A stretch of DNA of 64,000 bases from Luzula sylvatica (GCA_946800325.1 OX326957.1:62455070-62519069); one strand, 5' to 3'; shown: positions 44,936-58,050, numbered from the stretch's first letter. The notes: generated by a model from the sequence alone, not told the origin. Numbers and translations are program-made.

Positions 44936-46779
44936 TGTTAGAAAATCGGGCTACCTTATTGCACAGCGGAACTTACCCGAATCCCTAAAGTCATGAATTT
45001 GTGTATTACTAATTATATACGAAGGAAGAGTTTCAAAGTTATACCTCAGATTTAGTTCAAATCTGGTTGAAGAAAGCTTGTAGAGATCACGTTAGGGATA
45101 CTCGAACCGGCACCACCCTCTAGTCGGATGCTTCATCCCTTCAGAAAATCTGCTGCCACCTCTCTCTTTCTTCTCAAGAAATTAGGTTACTGCTAGGGTT
45201 TCTCTCTTTCTCTCTATTCTGAATATTGAGAATGAAAACCACTTTAAAGAATGATTACCTTTTATGAATAGATTGGTGGGTATTTATAATCAGAGGAAAA
45301 TCCAAGGTTTTCCAAATCTTTCATTTCTCCAAATAAATTAATTCTGATTATTAATTCCATGCATCCATACATGCATGTAGCATCTAATACTTACACCTCT
45401 TCATCTTGATCTAATTTTCTGTGTCCAATCCAAGCTTGTCTTTGTGTGTGACCCTATAGGTTTATTTAATGTTGGCAACATATTAAATCTCCATTTAAAT
45501 ATGTAAATTATAATTGACCTCCAGCAAGGCATTATGATTACCCAAATTAAATAAATGATTTGTGATCATAACCTATTTATCAAATAGACAAATTACTATC
45601 TCTCTTGTTCATACGATATATGTTGATCAAAGGCATGGTTAATTGTCATCCTTTCTAAATCAACTCAACTCTTTCCCGATCTAGAATCAGATTGAATATT
45701 CAATTTAGATTAACAGCACATGTTAATCTTATTGAATGTGGCCACACATTTCCTTCAATCCTAATTCATCATGGGGCCCTGAGAGATATCTCTTTCAATC
45801 AAGAAAGGAACAACTTCCATCTTGGTTATACATATCCTCCGTCATCCTTCATGTAATACCCAATGATGATCTTATGATTATCCGGTTAAAGACAACAAAG
45901 AAACATATCTAAGCATCACAATTCACATATAAGAAATCCAATGATAACCTCGGGTCTAAGAACCAAAACTCTATTTGTTATGAGAATATATATAAATGAC
46001 AATAACAATGTATATTCTCATAAGTTGGTCAGTCCAATATGTAGTCTCTAATACATATCTATATTCCATATTTGACATCACTACATCTCAATGTATTGCC
46101 ATGTCCATGATTAGTAAAACATAATCATCTCATATGCGAATATACTGGTGTACACATATATTCTATTTCCTTAGACATGTATATCTCATATACACCATAT
46201 AATGACCAGGGACATTTAGAATCATATTACGTTCATTTTACAGTTATACTATCATAATCACATATTATGATGATGTACAAACTAGTGATACAATTAATGG
46301 CTTATTCACATATTCCTAAATATGTTAAATAATCAGTACACTTATTAAATGAAACTTTATTCAAATATCTAATATTAGATCAACAAACATAAATAATAAT
46401 TGATATTCGTTTACATACAAACAAAACAGTTTAGCCTATGACATTATTTCCTTCAGTCTCCCACTCGCACTAGGATGAACTGATAATAATACACACTCAA
46501 CTCTCCTCCCTGAGGTAACTGAAATCAATAACTCAAGCATGATGATCATGTTTCGCTATCGAGAGCGGCTTAGTAAACGGATCAGCCATATTATCATCAG
46601 TTGGAATTTTTCACACATTCACGTCTCCTCTCTCTATTATCTCTCGAATAAGATGGAAACGTCGAAGTATGTGTTGGATCTATGGTGTGACCTTGGTTCC
46701 ATGTATTACGTGATTGCTCCATTGTTATCACAAAAGAGAGTCACGGGGTCCAACACACTTGGAGCTACACTTAGTTCTT

Positions 46780-49556
46780 GATCCAAACAGCTTCCTTAGC
46801 TGCTTCCGAAGCTGCTATATACTCAGCTTCCGTTGTAGAATCTGCGACAGTTTGCACTTGGAGCTACACTTGGAACCTTTCCAAACAATTGCTCCTCCAT
46901 TCAAACAGAATACATATCCACTTTGCGATCTAAAATCATATATGCAAGTTTGAAAGCTAGCATCGGTATAACCCTTTATCACCAGCTCACTTTCCAAACC
47001 TCCATAAATTAAGAATACATCTTTAGTTCTTCGCAAGCACTTACGAATATTCTTAACTGCTATCCAGTGACCTTCACCTGGATCTGATTGGTATCTATTG
47101 GTTACACTTAATGCATATGATACATCTGGTCTAGTACATATCATGGAGTACATAATATATCCAATCACCGAAGCATATGGTACTCTATTCATGAGTTCTC
47201 GTTCATCTCTCGATGTCGGACATTGAGATGTATCTAACGAGATGCCATGCGACATATATTGGCAAGGATCCTCTCTTGGAATCTTGCATATTGAACCTTT
47301 TCAATACCTTGTCAATGTATGTATTCTGACTTAGACCTAGAAGCTTCTTTGATCTATCTATATATATCTTTACGCCTAATATATAAGCTGCTTCTCCTAG
47401 GTCTTTCATTGCAAATTGATTCCCTAAATATTTCTTAACGTTTAAGAGCATAGGTATATCATTGCCAATGATCAATATGGCATCTACATAAAGAACTAGG
47501 AATACATGTGCACTCCCATTAAATTTCTTGTATGCACAAGGTTCTTCCACATTCTTGATGAAACCATAATCCTTGATTACTTCATCAAAAAGAAGATTTC
47601 AACTTCGAGATGGCTGCTTCAAACCATATATAGACTTTTGAAGCTTGCAAACTTTCTTAGAACTCTTTCGATCGACAAAACTCTCGGGTTGCATCATGTA
47701 TACATCCTCGGTTAAGTTCCCATTAAGGAGAGAAGTTTTGACCTCCATTTGTCATATCTCATAGTCATAATATGTAGTTATGTGATAAGAGGAAAATAAA
47801 GCACCTTTTGAAGATCTAATTTGGGGATTTTAGCCCTTTTGAATCACAACTTTATATATATAATTGTTCATATTTGAGATAGCAAGAATATTTCTTCACT
47901 AAGTGTGCTTTATTGCTTAATTACAGGTTTTAGGAGGGAATTCATGGAAATCTGAGAGTGCAGCTGCCTTCGTCTCCTCGCGCCGTTAAAATCGATATAT
48001 CATACCAATCAATTCGGTACATGTGTGAAGGAGAAGGCAAATAATCATCAACATAAGAATCTACACCAAACTCTACACGAAAACCACTCACACCATAGCC
48101 ATTATCCAGCCCACTATCCAGCCCACATACCTCACCTATAATCCCCAAACTACCCTCAATCCTCTCATCCAACTCTTGGCCAATGGGAGAGCTTCAAGGA
48201 CACTATAAATAAGACCCCAATGCCCTTGGGCAGAATTTGCTTCTTCTTCCCTCCCAAGAACTCTCTCTTCCAAGCACAATCAAGAACCTTCAAGATACTT
48301 CAAGATCAATCAAGAAAAATCTCTCGAGGACTAGTCGAGACAAGGGAACTCATCCCTTCGACGAATCCTTCTCATCCTTCGAAGATCGGGCCGTGACAAG
48401 GAGCTATTCCCTACGGTGGATTTGAGAAGAAGTGCCGTGACAAGATCCGCGTTTCTTCGAAGTGATTGCGATCCGTGACTCGGAGCTTCATCCTTTCGGT
48501 ACAATCTATCACTCTCGAGACAAGGAGCAAGGATCTTTCGGTGCGAGGCAAGGAGACAAGGAGCTTCACTTCGAGGCTTTCTCAATTAGGTGTACTCCTT
48601 TTTAATTACTTGATTAATTGTTGTTTGATTGGATTTTATTGTGTGAAGAATGAATCTTTGTTTGAATCATTGCTTATGATTGTTTACTTGTTGTTTGTGA
48701 TCTAAATCTTGTTATTTTTAGTTCAATTTCAACTCGCAATTTGTTCCCCATCAATTCCCAAGTTTCTTTCATTGCGTAGATCTTGATTTCTAGTTTCGGG
48801 AACTTTTTGAATCGTAGAATTTCATGAAATATTCGAATTGATATGAATTTTTGAAAACTGTCACTTAAACTGAAAACCTGCTGTTTCCAGGGGACAGTTT
48901 TTCAGAGACCTGATTGTAATTCGTTAATAACTTTTTATTACGTTGTCCAAATTGTTTGAAATTCTAGGATAAATTTGATAATGTTCAGACCTCTCTCTAG
49001 ACAAATTTGCATTAATTTTGGAAACTTCGAAATAATTATTTTAAAGATCTGAATTTTTATCATATTTTGACGCAATAGCTCCCCGTGGAACGAATCTATT
49101 ATTTTCTGCTATACAACCATATAATTCACTTGTTTGATATTACGGGACTTTAAAACAACGATACGCATTTTAGACGTGCAAAAAGACCGTTATCATTATG
49201 GCAAGTAGAATTCTTATAGACTTAAGCATGGCCACGGGTGAAAACGTTTCATCATAGTCTATACCATGAGTTTGCTTCAAACCCTTCGCCACAAGCCGTG
49301 CTTTGTAAATATGCACCTTACCATCCATGTCAGTTTTCTTTTTGAAAACTCACTTACACCCAATGGTCTTTAAACCTTCAGGTGGATCAACCAAATTCCA
49401 AACTTGATTGTCATACATGGATTGTATCTCGACATTCATGGCATCTTGCCATTTCTGCGAATCTTCACTCATCATAGCCTCTACGTAGGATGTTGGTTCA
49501 TCATCTATGGCCAACACATCATGATCATTGATGACAGCGAATATGATAGGGTTTTA
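46780..49556 (-). pseudogene. Copia RT-RNase H remnant
   Basis: N-terminal RT at 49556-49194 reads [40 protein letters not shown] and [16 protein letters not shown], with a TGA in place of the W codon after GCK. After the insertion, RT resumes at 47776 with YYDYEI, then a stop and QMEVKT. The catalytic motif reads YVDAILIIGND, the second Asp being changed to Ala. RNase H at 47255-46780 has YTDASFQTC and, after a frameshift, STTEAEYIAA. Non-functional. Confidence 0.82.
47782..49188 (+). mobile_element. 1.4-kb insertion in the Copia RT, probably a solo LTR-like sequence
   Basis: The Copia RT reading resumes on each side of this stretch, and GTTAT is present at both edges (47777-47781 and 49189-49193), giving a 5-bp target duplication. 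The interior has a TATA box (TATAAATAAG, 48204-48213), then a CT-rich leader with repeated CGAGACAAGGAGC / CGTGACAAGGAGC words, which looks like an LTR with promoter and R/U5. The ends (GTGATAAGAGG, AAAAAGACC) do not show the usual TG..CA, so the class is uncertain. Confidence 0.55.
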
Positions 49557-49599
49557 CACACTCATCTAGACTTAAAACGTTTTAGAAATTGTACTAAAT

Positions 49600-51598
49600 G
49601 AACTCTTAAACGTTAAAATACTAACAAAACCACGAGAATTGCTCGTTGGCATCTTGTTTGAGTATATTTGCAGATTTAGGTACAATACATGATAAAAGGC
49701 CTCTAGAAGTGAAGAAATGCAAGTATCGAGGGTCTCGGCACCATTCCAAGCTTTCACAGTGCAAAACAAGCCAAAATCGCGATTATTGTTGGAAGATCAA
49801 AAAATGGAAAGAAGCTGCAGAATCTCAGAATTTGGCAAGGAATAAAATAGCCATATCTTTTGATTGGTAACTCCAAATTTGGTGATTCAAGTTACCATAA
49901 CTTCAGGAAGGAATCCTCTAAAATATTGCATAATTCACACCTCAAATTTTGTGGCCCACACCCTGATATGGGCCCACTTTCTACAACCATGTATGTTGTG
50001 ACCTAACCCTAGCCGTCGACTATAAAAGGCTATCGCTGCCTTTGCTAGGGTCACCTTTTTCATCTTCGATTTTCATCCTTTCACCAGCCACCATCCACCT
50101 CTCATCCTCCTTTTTCTCCACTCGCCTCATACACCTTTTCACGGTCGTCAACCATCGAAGAAGATCACGTCGTTTAGGAGCCGGAGTTTACGAAGAAGAA
50201 GACGTTCGTCAACAAATCGGTTTACTCTTTCTCGTGTTTAGTTTTATGATGTATTTGATATTTAGATTTGTTTTGTTGTCGAACATGAGTAGCTAAACAT
50301 TTATCTAGGGTTTAGGGTTCATTAGTACTTGCGATGTTTTGATAGTATTATATGCTTTGTTTCTTTCAGATTTGATTTGTGTTTTGTGCCTTGATATTAC
50401 TCGTCTTAATTAACCGTTTGTACGCGTTTAGGCCAGCCTAAGTGACATAGGTTAGGACATCCTTGACTAAGTAGCGAGAGTGGACGTTTAGGATTGTTTA
50501 AGCCCTCAAATAAACCTGTCAAACCAAGTAGTTAAGATCGTTTTAGGTTAACCTTGCGAAGCGAGAGCGGAGTGAGAAACCAGATTGTAAACGCACAAAC
50601 TTGGACCGTTGTATTCTAAGAACATTGGTACATGTCACCCATGGGATTATAGGATTATCATAGAGTGTAATGGGTCTTTCTTAGGCATAGTCAGCGAGAG
50701 CAAGAGTGTTTAGGTTGGATACGTCTAGTCGCGAGCGAGAGCCGGTCTAGGAAGAATAGGATAACACCTCCACCAAAGTCAGATTTCGAGAGAGCGTTTA
50801 GCAACCTTTACTAAAAAAAACCTTAACGTACTGAATCGACCAAATCATACAAGTAGAATCCGAACACCCTAGAGTCCTCTCCTATACTAAAAAAAAAAAC
50901 CTTTCTTTTCCGTTAAAATCTGTCCTGAATCAACCAACAAACCTCAGTTTTTGATCGAGTCGAATTGTGAATCTGAAGTCGCCGCTAGTACTCGACCCTC
51001 TCCGTGGATCGACCCCTAACGTACTCAACGAATATCATGCGCTTGTGGTCCAATTAGAGTCATTTAGGGTTTTAAATGTTGAAAAGCCCTGCTTAAACGT
51101 AAATACGCAACAAGCTTTTCTGGCGTCGTTGCCGGGGAGGTGTTTGATATTAGTTGATTTCCTGGTTTTCAAGATCGATTCACCCATTTTAGTTTTCTTT
51201 TATTTTCAGATTTCAGATCGTCGCTGGCAGAAAGGTACAATCTAAGAAGCAAAGTGCGAAGGTCACCGCATATTACGATGGAGCAAAACCAACCGAATCA
51301 AGAAGAGAATGTCCGACCAGTTCCGCCTCGCGCACGTGCTCTACATGAATACACTTCGCCCAGCGCCACGGCAATTGGGAGAAGCATCGCGCCACCTGGT
51401 GTCGCTGCAAATAATTTCGAGCCCAAAACACCGCTTCTAAATATGGTGCAAGCAAATCAGTTCGGTGGTGGTGCGATGGAGGATCCGCACGCTCACTTAC
51501 AAAATCTATACGAAATAGCGAGCATGATAAAAGGTAAATGGAGTTTCGAGGGCATAACCCCAAAACGATTTTTGGAGATCGGTTTGACTCATCATTGA
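49600..51598 (+). mobile_element. Athila-like Gypsy fragment: LTR, PBS and start of gag
   Basis: An LTR (about 49600-51112, end ATACGCAACA) contains a promoter-like TATAAAAGG at 50021 and a leader. It is followed by TGGCGTCGTTGCCGGGG (51121-51137), the primer-binding site typical of Athila/Tat Gypsy elements. A truncated gag follows. The left edge abuts the broken Copia RT and is approximate; the right edge is cut at about 51600 by the next LTR. Confidence 0.72.
51278..51598 (+). pseudogene. Truncated Athila-type gag N-terminus
   Basis: An open frame of 107 codons from ATG reads MEQNQPNQEENVRPVPPRAR. It contains NMVQANQFGGGAMEDPHAHL followed by QNLYEIASMIKG, the conserved start of Athila-group Gag (MVQ..QFGG..EDP..HL..F). 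It changes to unrelated codons and stops at 51598, so only about the first tenth of a normal gag-pol remains. Confidence 0.75.
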
Positions 51599-51609
51599 TC
51601 AAACCATGT

Positions 51610-52541
51610 GAAGGAAATACATTTATAGATCAACTAGTAGATTGTACACATGAGGATAGATGAACATACGCGTTCGTCGAAACGATTGGATGCATAATAA
51701 GATTATGCATAATAAGATTGGATGCATAATAAGATTTTGGTTGGTCCGTCGTGACGGACCACAGTGTATTTTTGTGCACCAATATGTGAGTATAGCGTCA
51801 TGACGGACTAGTTTGTCCGTCATGACGGAGCTGCGTCACGACGGACAAGTTGGTCCGTCATGACGGAGCTGAGTAGTAACAGCTATCTCAGTAAATGTGA
51901 TACGTCCGTCGTGACGGACTATGGTGCGTCATGACGTACTGTAGTCCGAATTCTGAGTTGGCAGTTTTATTTGATACTCATTAATCATGGTATTAATGGA
52001 GGGATTTTATATAAGATATTCATCCTTTCTTCTTCTCTCGAACCCGATAATCATTCCAGATCTGGACTTGTGAGACAAGAAAAGAGAAAAAGAAATACTC
52101 CATTAGAGATTGAGTTTTGAGCAAGTTTACAACGAATTTTAGGCGAATTCGTGTGCAATCGAAAGGCGAGGCTCGAGATGGATACGAGTAGAGAGGTTTC
52201 ATCTGAAACCTTTTGTGGTGATCGATCGAGAGCTAGGTCGGAGACGAACCGGAGATAATCTGGTTGTATACGACAAATTGGAGCTTCGAAGAAGGTGTCG
52301 AATCGTGCGGGCGTGGGACACACGTGTTACCGAGATCGGAGCAAGGACAGCAACTACGCAATCAACCCATCACCGTGATCAATTTCACGTGGTATGATTC
52401 TATGTATATAATGGTTATATTCGTAGTTGCACGTAGATTAGGATTTGTACCCTCGGATCGACGATGTGGTCCTCGGGATCGGGTCGGACCAGGTCCTTCA
52501 TTCCGCTGCGCGGGACTCTGTAGCGATGCCGGTACCCAACA
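51610..52541 (+). mobile_element. LTR A of an inverted LTR pair
   Basis: It starts TGAAGGAAATACATTTATAG and ends CGATGCCGGTACCCAACA. It carries an array of CGTCATGACG palindromes at 51738-51945 and a TATA-like TTATATAAG near 52008. Its sequence is homologous to the inverse of 52576-53556 (shared blocks: TGAAGGAAATACA, TACTCCATTAGAGA, GGATACGAGTAGAG, CCGCTGCGCGGG, CCCAACA). Confidence 0.68.
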
Positions 52542-52575
52542 CGAGGTGCACTAGGTTAATGACTGGTGCGCTCGT

Positions 52576-53556
52576 TGTTGGGAAACCGCCGGCCCCGCGC
52601 AGCGGATGAGGGATGCGGAGCCTTTTCCCTTTTCCGAGGACCCCGTCATCGATTCTGAGTGTGCGAATCATGGAAGTATTAACATACAACCATACCGCAC
52701 CAAATTGATGGTGGACGAAGGGTTGTCTCACTTATTCTTCCTTCTTCTTCTCCACTCCGGTCGTCTCTTGTGCGTCTCACGTCACATGTCTCGACACCGT
52801 CATGCTTTCCATCATGATCCTTGCTCCGACAACGCGTGCGTCCCATATCACATGACTCGACACGGTCTCAAACACGTTCTTCATCTTTAGGGTAAACCGA
52901 GACGATTTCGGTGAAACCCTAATTCTAGTTTGATCACAAACGAGAGAAAGAAACGTGAACTGCTCTACTCGTATCCACCGTGAGTTTTAGTCTCTCGGTC
53001 ACACACGCAATTGCCTAGACGAATCGTGTGTGAACTTGCTTGATTCGATCAATCACTTTCTCTAATGGAGAAAACCCCTTTTCTCCTCTTTCTTTCTTTC
53101 TCTTGTTCCAACTATTGGACACACTTGTTAGAATGAATCTAGACTGGATTAGGCTGATTAGAGGAGAGAGAAAAATAATATACATACTACATAGGATAAG
53201 GACAACCAAGGGATGCAAACTTATGCATAATTCTGAACAATGTTCGAACGAACTTGTCAGTTCATTCCAACGAACCAAGTTCTGTCTCGTGAGTGCATTA
53301 ATCCAATTAACACACGACTTAGTCCGTTCGAACACACTTGTCAGTTCGTTCGAACGAACCAAGTTCTGTCTCGTGAATGTATTAATCTAATTTATACATA
53401 ACTCAGTCCGTTCGAACGCTCTTGTCAGTTCGTTCGAACGGACCATGTTATGTCTGCTACTTGAATACAATCGTATTGTACACTCCCACGAATGCCTACG
53501 TTCATTTAGCCCTATGTGTACCATTTTACCGTTGATCCAAAACTGTATTTCCTTCA
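52576..53556 (-). mobile_element. LTR B of an inverted LTR pair
   Basis: On the minus strand it starts TGAAGGAAATACAGTTTTGG and ends GGCGGTTTCCCAACA. It carries GTTCGAAC-type palindromes at 53240-53450. Together with LTR A it forms a head-to-head pair separated by only 34 bp (52542-52575), which itself is an imperfect inverted repeat: CGAGGTGCACTAG .. CTGGTGCGCTCG. The spacer looks like two primer-binding-site regions facing each other, the rest of both elements being lost. Confidence 0.68.
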
Positions 53557-54255
53557 CTCCTGACCCTCCAATTTGTCATATGTCTTAAAGCTGAAGGAAG
53601 TAAGATCATTCCAAGGAGATGCTTTCTTGAACCAATGTTGGATTTCTTTCTGTGGTGGAGACTAAGTCGAGGGAATGGGAGGGGCGCGCAGTGGGGACTT
53701 TCCAATTCACAACGAGCACCTCTATTGCATTGGCATCAAGTGACTATAGCTCTTCTATGAATTTTATACTTTGAAAGATGGGAAGAGTTTAATCCAATTC
53801 AATAAACTATGCTTCACGTTTTTATATCCATTTAGCGAACCAAAATTAAGAAAAGTCCAAGAAATCATTTATACAAATAATATTTAAATACCAAACGGGC
53901 TCTTTATTGAATTTATGTAAAGAAAAATGAATTGTTTTTTGGAAGAACAAAGAAAAAACTTTCTTTTCTTCTGTAAAGAATTTCTTTAAATACCAAAGTT
54001 CTAGCACCCGAATGCCCAAGTATATATTTGATTCGATATAAACTCAAGTACTTCTTTTTATTGAAGTCAAACCAGTGGAAAGAAATGGCTCACGCGGTTT
54101 GCTAGTCCTTGTATGTGCGCTTTCCTGCTCGACTAAGTGAACGAGACACTACAAAGGGCTCGGGTTCATACCAAACCACAAAAAACCCAGCCTCTAAAAA
54201 CTCAATATTTAATAGGAGGGAGTCCGGCTGAAACAAGGGTCGCGAGAGAGAGATC

Positions 54256-54328
<73 letters not shown>

Positions 54329-54384
54329 GAAAGCCCTCAACACCAAAGAATGAGCGAGGTGAGTGGGCTGTGAGTTTTAATATA
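53557..54384. other. Unassigned sequence with a (GA)n run
   Basis: No gene is supported. A (GA)n microsatellite lies at 54245-54327 and creates the Ser/Leu and Arg/Glu repeat open frames there. This is where copy 2 of the segment would carry the NDC1 gene and its 5' side, but I recognise no NDC1 exon. Confidence 0.5.
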
Positions 54385-54548
54385 TTGGAATTGGAATTGG
54401 AATGTATAATGGACGCATTTATTTTTGAAGGTCCTTGACATGAGTTTACTAGTATAATTTGAAGGAGACTTTCCATTCATTTTTCATATATTTGTAACTA
54501 TATTTATAAAAAAATTTACAAGTCTTTTTTCCTATACTATATACAAGC
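54385..54548 (+). repeat. Segmental duplication copy 2, part b
   Basis: This matches 17555-17735 (shared TTGGAATTGGAATGTATAAT, GACATGAGTTTA and TTGAAGGAGACTTT). It stops at TATATACAAG where the plus-strand Copia begins; the match continues after 62798. Confidence 0.9.
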
Positions 54549-54869
54549 AATTGTTATGGTATGGAGACTTTTATGGCAACCCAAATAATTAGGAAATTGG
54601 TAAATGGAGGGGTAGGTTATTTCTTTATATTCTTATTGCCATGATTGAATGATAATTAAGGCAATGATTATTTCCTTGTATTATTTTCTTGTATTGGGTA
54701 GGGGCTTAGCTATAAATAGAGGGACTAGGCTAGAGTTTTATTCATTCCAACAATTCCCAACAATTGTATTCTCTCTTTCTCCTGTATAGTAAAATAGTTT
54801 GAGCGCCGACGGCCGTGTTTTTTCCCTTCGGGGTTTCCACGTAAAAATCTTTGTGTTCGTGTGTTGTTC

Positions 54870-56490
54870 TTGGAAGCAGACAAGAGATGGACGAGACTTC
54901 GGTTATTGGAAGATGCAAATAGAAGCGTTGCTATGCCAGATGGACCTAGAAGATGCGCTACTCGAGACAAGGCCGAAAAGTATCACGGACGAAGGCAAGT
55001 GAAGAAGATGAACCGTAAGGCGCTAAGCAATATCCAATTATCGCTGGACAAGAACGTGGCGTTCAACGTAGCGAAGGAGACGACGACTTTCGGGGTCATG
55101 AAAGCGTTATCCAACACGTACGAGAAACCATCTTCGCTAAACAAGCTGCACCTGGTGCACCGCCTTTTCAATTTGCGAATGACGGAGGGCGGATCTGTCG
55201 TGGAACATCTGAATGCTTTTCAGGTTATTTTAATCCAATTGGATTCTTTTAATTTTAACCTTGGTGATGAGATGAAGGCACTAATGCTACTGTCATCTCT
55301 GCCGGAGAGTTGGGCGACAATGGTAGATGTTATCGGCATTTAGGAGGATCTAACTTTTGAGGTGGTGCGAGACCACATCCTGAATGATGATATTCGGCGA
55401 AAGGAGCGGAGAAAAGCCTCGGGTTCGGCGTTGAATTTAGAGAGTCGGGGTCGTGAAGGTCAGAGAAGCAACAACCGTGAGCGAGCCAAGTCGAGAGGAC
55501 ATAGCAAGTCAAGGCCACGTGGCGAGCTGGAGTGCTGGAACTGTGGCAAGAAAGGCCACTTGAAACGGGACTGCAAACCCCCGAGAAAGGAGAAGGAGGA
55601 ATCGAATTCCGCAAATGCTGTCACCGAGCAGGACACAGACGACACTCTCATCTTATACGTCGACAGCCCCGTTGAGTCATGGGTTTTGGACTCTGGCGCA
55701 TCCTTCCACTCTACCTCGCAAAAGGATAAGTTCTTAAATTTCAAATCAGGAGATTTAGGAAAGGTTCCAGATGGAAAACCTCTAAGCATATCGGGCATAG
55801 GCGATGTCCAGATAAAATCCAGCAACGGATTTAGATGGACCTTGCGAGGCGTTCGGTACATTCCCGGTCTAAAGAAGAGCTTGATATCCGTCGGGCAAAT
55901 GGATAGATAGTGAAGGCTACAAGACCGTGTTTGGAAACGGGTCGTGGAAGATTGTAAAGGGGGGCATGGTGATAGCGAAAGATACGAAGACAGGAACCCT
56001 CTATCTTATCGATAATAGACAAGATTTGTTGGCAGTTTCGGGAGCACCGACTGATCCGATGTTGTGGCACAATCGGCTCGGTCATATGAGTCACGAAGGG
56101 ATGCAAATGTTGATTTCCAAGGGTCTCTTACCGAAGGTAAAATCGGTACAAACTGGTTTCTTCGAGAACTGCATGCTCGGCAAGCAAAGACGGGTTAGTT
56201 TTTCGAAATCCGGACGAGAACTCAAGACGGGAAAATTAGACCTTGTGCATAGTGAGGTGTGGGGACCAACTTCGGTCCAGTCTATCGGCGGGTCACGATA
56301 TTACGTCACCTTCATTAATGATTCGACCAGGAAGGTATGGATCTATTTTATTAAACACAAATCTGACGTGTTTAATGTTTTCAAAAGGTGGAAGGCAGAA
56401 GTCGAGACCGAAACCGGCTTGAAGCTGAAATGCTTAAAGTCGGATAATGGAGGGGAGTACGACAGTGCCGAGTTCAAAAGGTGGAAGGCA
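54870..56490 (+). pseudogene. Tnt1-like gag / protease / integrase remnant
   Basis: Gag (DFGYWKMQIEALLCQMDLED, then a frameshift near 55000; LSNTYEKPSSLNKLHLVHRL) reaches a TAG at 55340. Then come the knuckle CWNCGKKGHLKRDC, the protease WVLDSGASFHST, a stop at 55908, the GAG-pre-integrase LWHNRLGHMSHEGMQML and the integrase start. The first integrase Asp is replaced by Glu (HSEVWGP). The reading ends within GGEYDSAEFKRWKAG where the nested LTR starts. Non-functional. Confidence 0.83.
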
Positions 56491-58050
56491 GGATTGATCG
56501 TGACGGCGACTAGAACGACATCGACGATTCCGATCGGTCGAAATCGAGGTGGACATGAGTACAGGGATTGCACGAGCATTCCTTAGAGAAGGTACACAGA
56601 TTTGGAGAAGAAGTCGACACGTACTAACTTGTACGAGGTAATTTTCTCCAACTCTTCCTTTTCGTTGGCTTTTCGAGCGTGATCCCGGTAGAATTAGGTT
56701 ACGCATGCGAAACTAATTCCGCTGCACACTTTGATAAACGTGTGCGTAACCCAACAGTGGTATCAGAGCAATCGCTCGCCAAAACCATCGAAAATCGATG
56801 TTTTATTTCGAATTTAGGAAATTTTAGAATTTTTGGGCTAAATTGCAAAATTACAGATTGGATCTGTTGAAAATTGGATTTTGGAACGAAACGACAAAGA
56901 AATCAGTTTTTGAGAAAACTGGCAGATTAGAGTTCGTTTGACGGACTAATCGGGTTTTTCAAAACAAAAAAAGTGAAATTCTGGACACGAGTAAAAAGTG
57001 AATTTTTTTTTTCTGTCGTGCGTTCGAACGAACTTGGAGTTGCGTTCGAACGAACAAAAATTCTGGACAACTAAATTTTTTTTCTGTCAAAAATGCCCAA
57101 TAATTTAAAATTTCCAATTTATAAATTCGATTCGGTATAGCATATAGCCTAAAACGAGGATGATTGTCTGTGAATGCTTGTATGTGTGTTGTGTGGGGGC
57201 CGGTGAGCTTTCCTAATTGTATTTTATTTAAATATGTGGGGACCGGTGAGTCTTCCAAAGTTGTAATAAAATAAAATAGGTTTAGTTTTGAAGAGGGACC
57301 TTCAAGGCAAGACGACACGACACGGAGATTGGATCTTCACATGAAGCAAGAAATCATTTTGGGTTTTAGGGTTGGGAATTTACGGTTTTATGATTGCTCA
57401 TAAAACTAAAAGGCCAATATGCTATACCGTAATATTTTATTTGTTTTTAGTAATAAATAGAATTAATGATTTTATAAAAGAAAATCCTCCCACGTAATTA
57501 TCAAGTTATTTGCCTCCCAAAGTGGAACCTTCGAGAGTAGTATTTGTTTATTTGTGTTGCATGGCCATAGTCTGGCACAGATTTACACGTACGTAGCAAG
57601 GAAGGCATGCATTGATTAGGAGTTGATGTGTTGCATGGCCATAGTCTGGCATGTCAATTCGCTGATTGAATGATACTCCATTTGTGATTTGGACTTGACC
57701 AATTCGCTAGCTAGGCTAGGATTTGGGGCAAGGAGTGAGGTACACACACTCTGGTTTTGAGTTGGACTCAATACCGGACCTCACGAATAAAGCAAGAATC
57801 GTCTTGGAGATGATTGGACACCGTCCTACCCGACGTGACGTATTTTCTAAGTGGTTGGTCATAGTCACCTTAGAAATACGTTAAATAGGGATCTTGTCCA
57901 TTATGAGATTTAAGGTATCAAATCTCCGTTTCAATAGTGGGGGCTATTTGAAATGATAAAATAATGGGTATTTCAAGTTGTTTAAAATTAATTTTAATAT
58001 ATGAAAGACCACGTTACTAATTACATTATTTTTCAAAAACTGTAGAATTC

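Larger units (their letters stand above)
44936..49556 (-). mobile_element. Second defective Copia element, minus strand, 5'-truncated
   Basis: The 3' LTR is 46443-44936 (1,508 bp; minus-strand TGTCATAGGCTAAACTG..GATTTTCTAACA), inserted in the gag of the neighbouring Copia. RNase H and RT follow to the right (46780-49556), interrupted by an insertion at 47782-49188. Nothing upstream of the RT N-terminus remains. Its pol resembles the nested element at 56493-62058 (shared SLSQNTYIDKV, GDLGEAAYILG words), so they are probably one lineage. Confidence 0.8.

Noticed and set aside
48331..48705. Short open frames in the insertion at 48.3-48.7 kb
   Set aside because: They fall in the leader of an LTR-like insertion with repeated GACAAGGAGC words and show no domain.
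54102..54476. Ser/Leu-repeat and Arg/Glu-repeat open frames
   Set aside because: Created by the (GA)n tract at 54245-54327.
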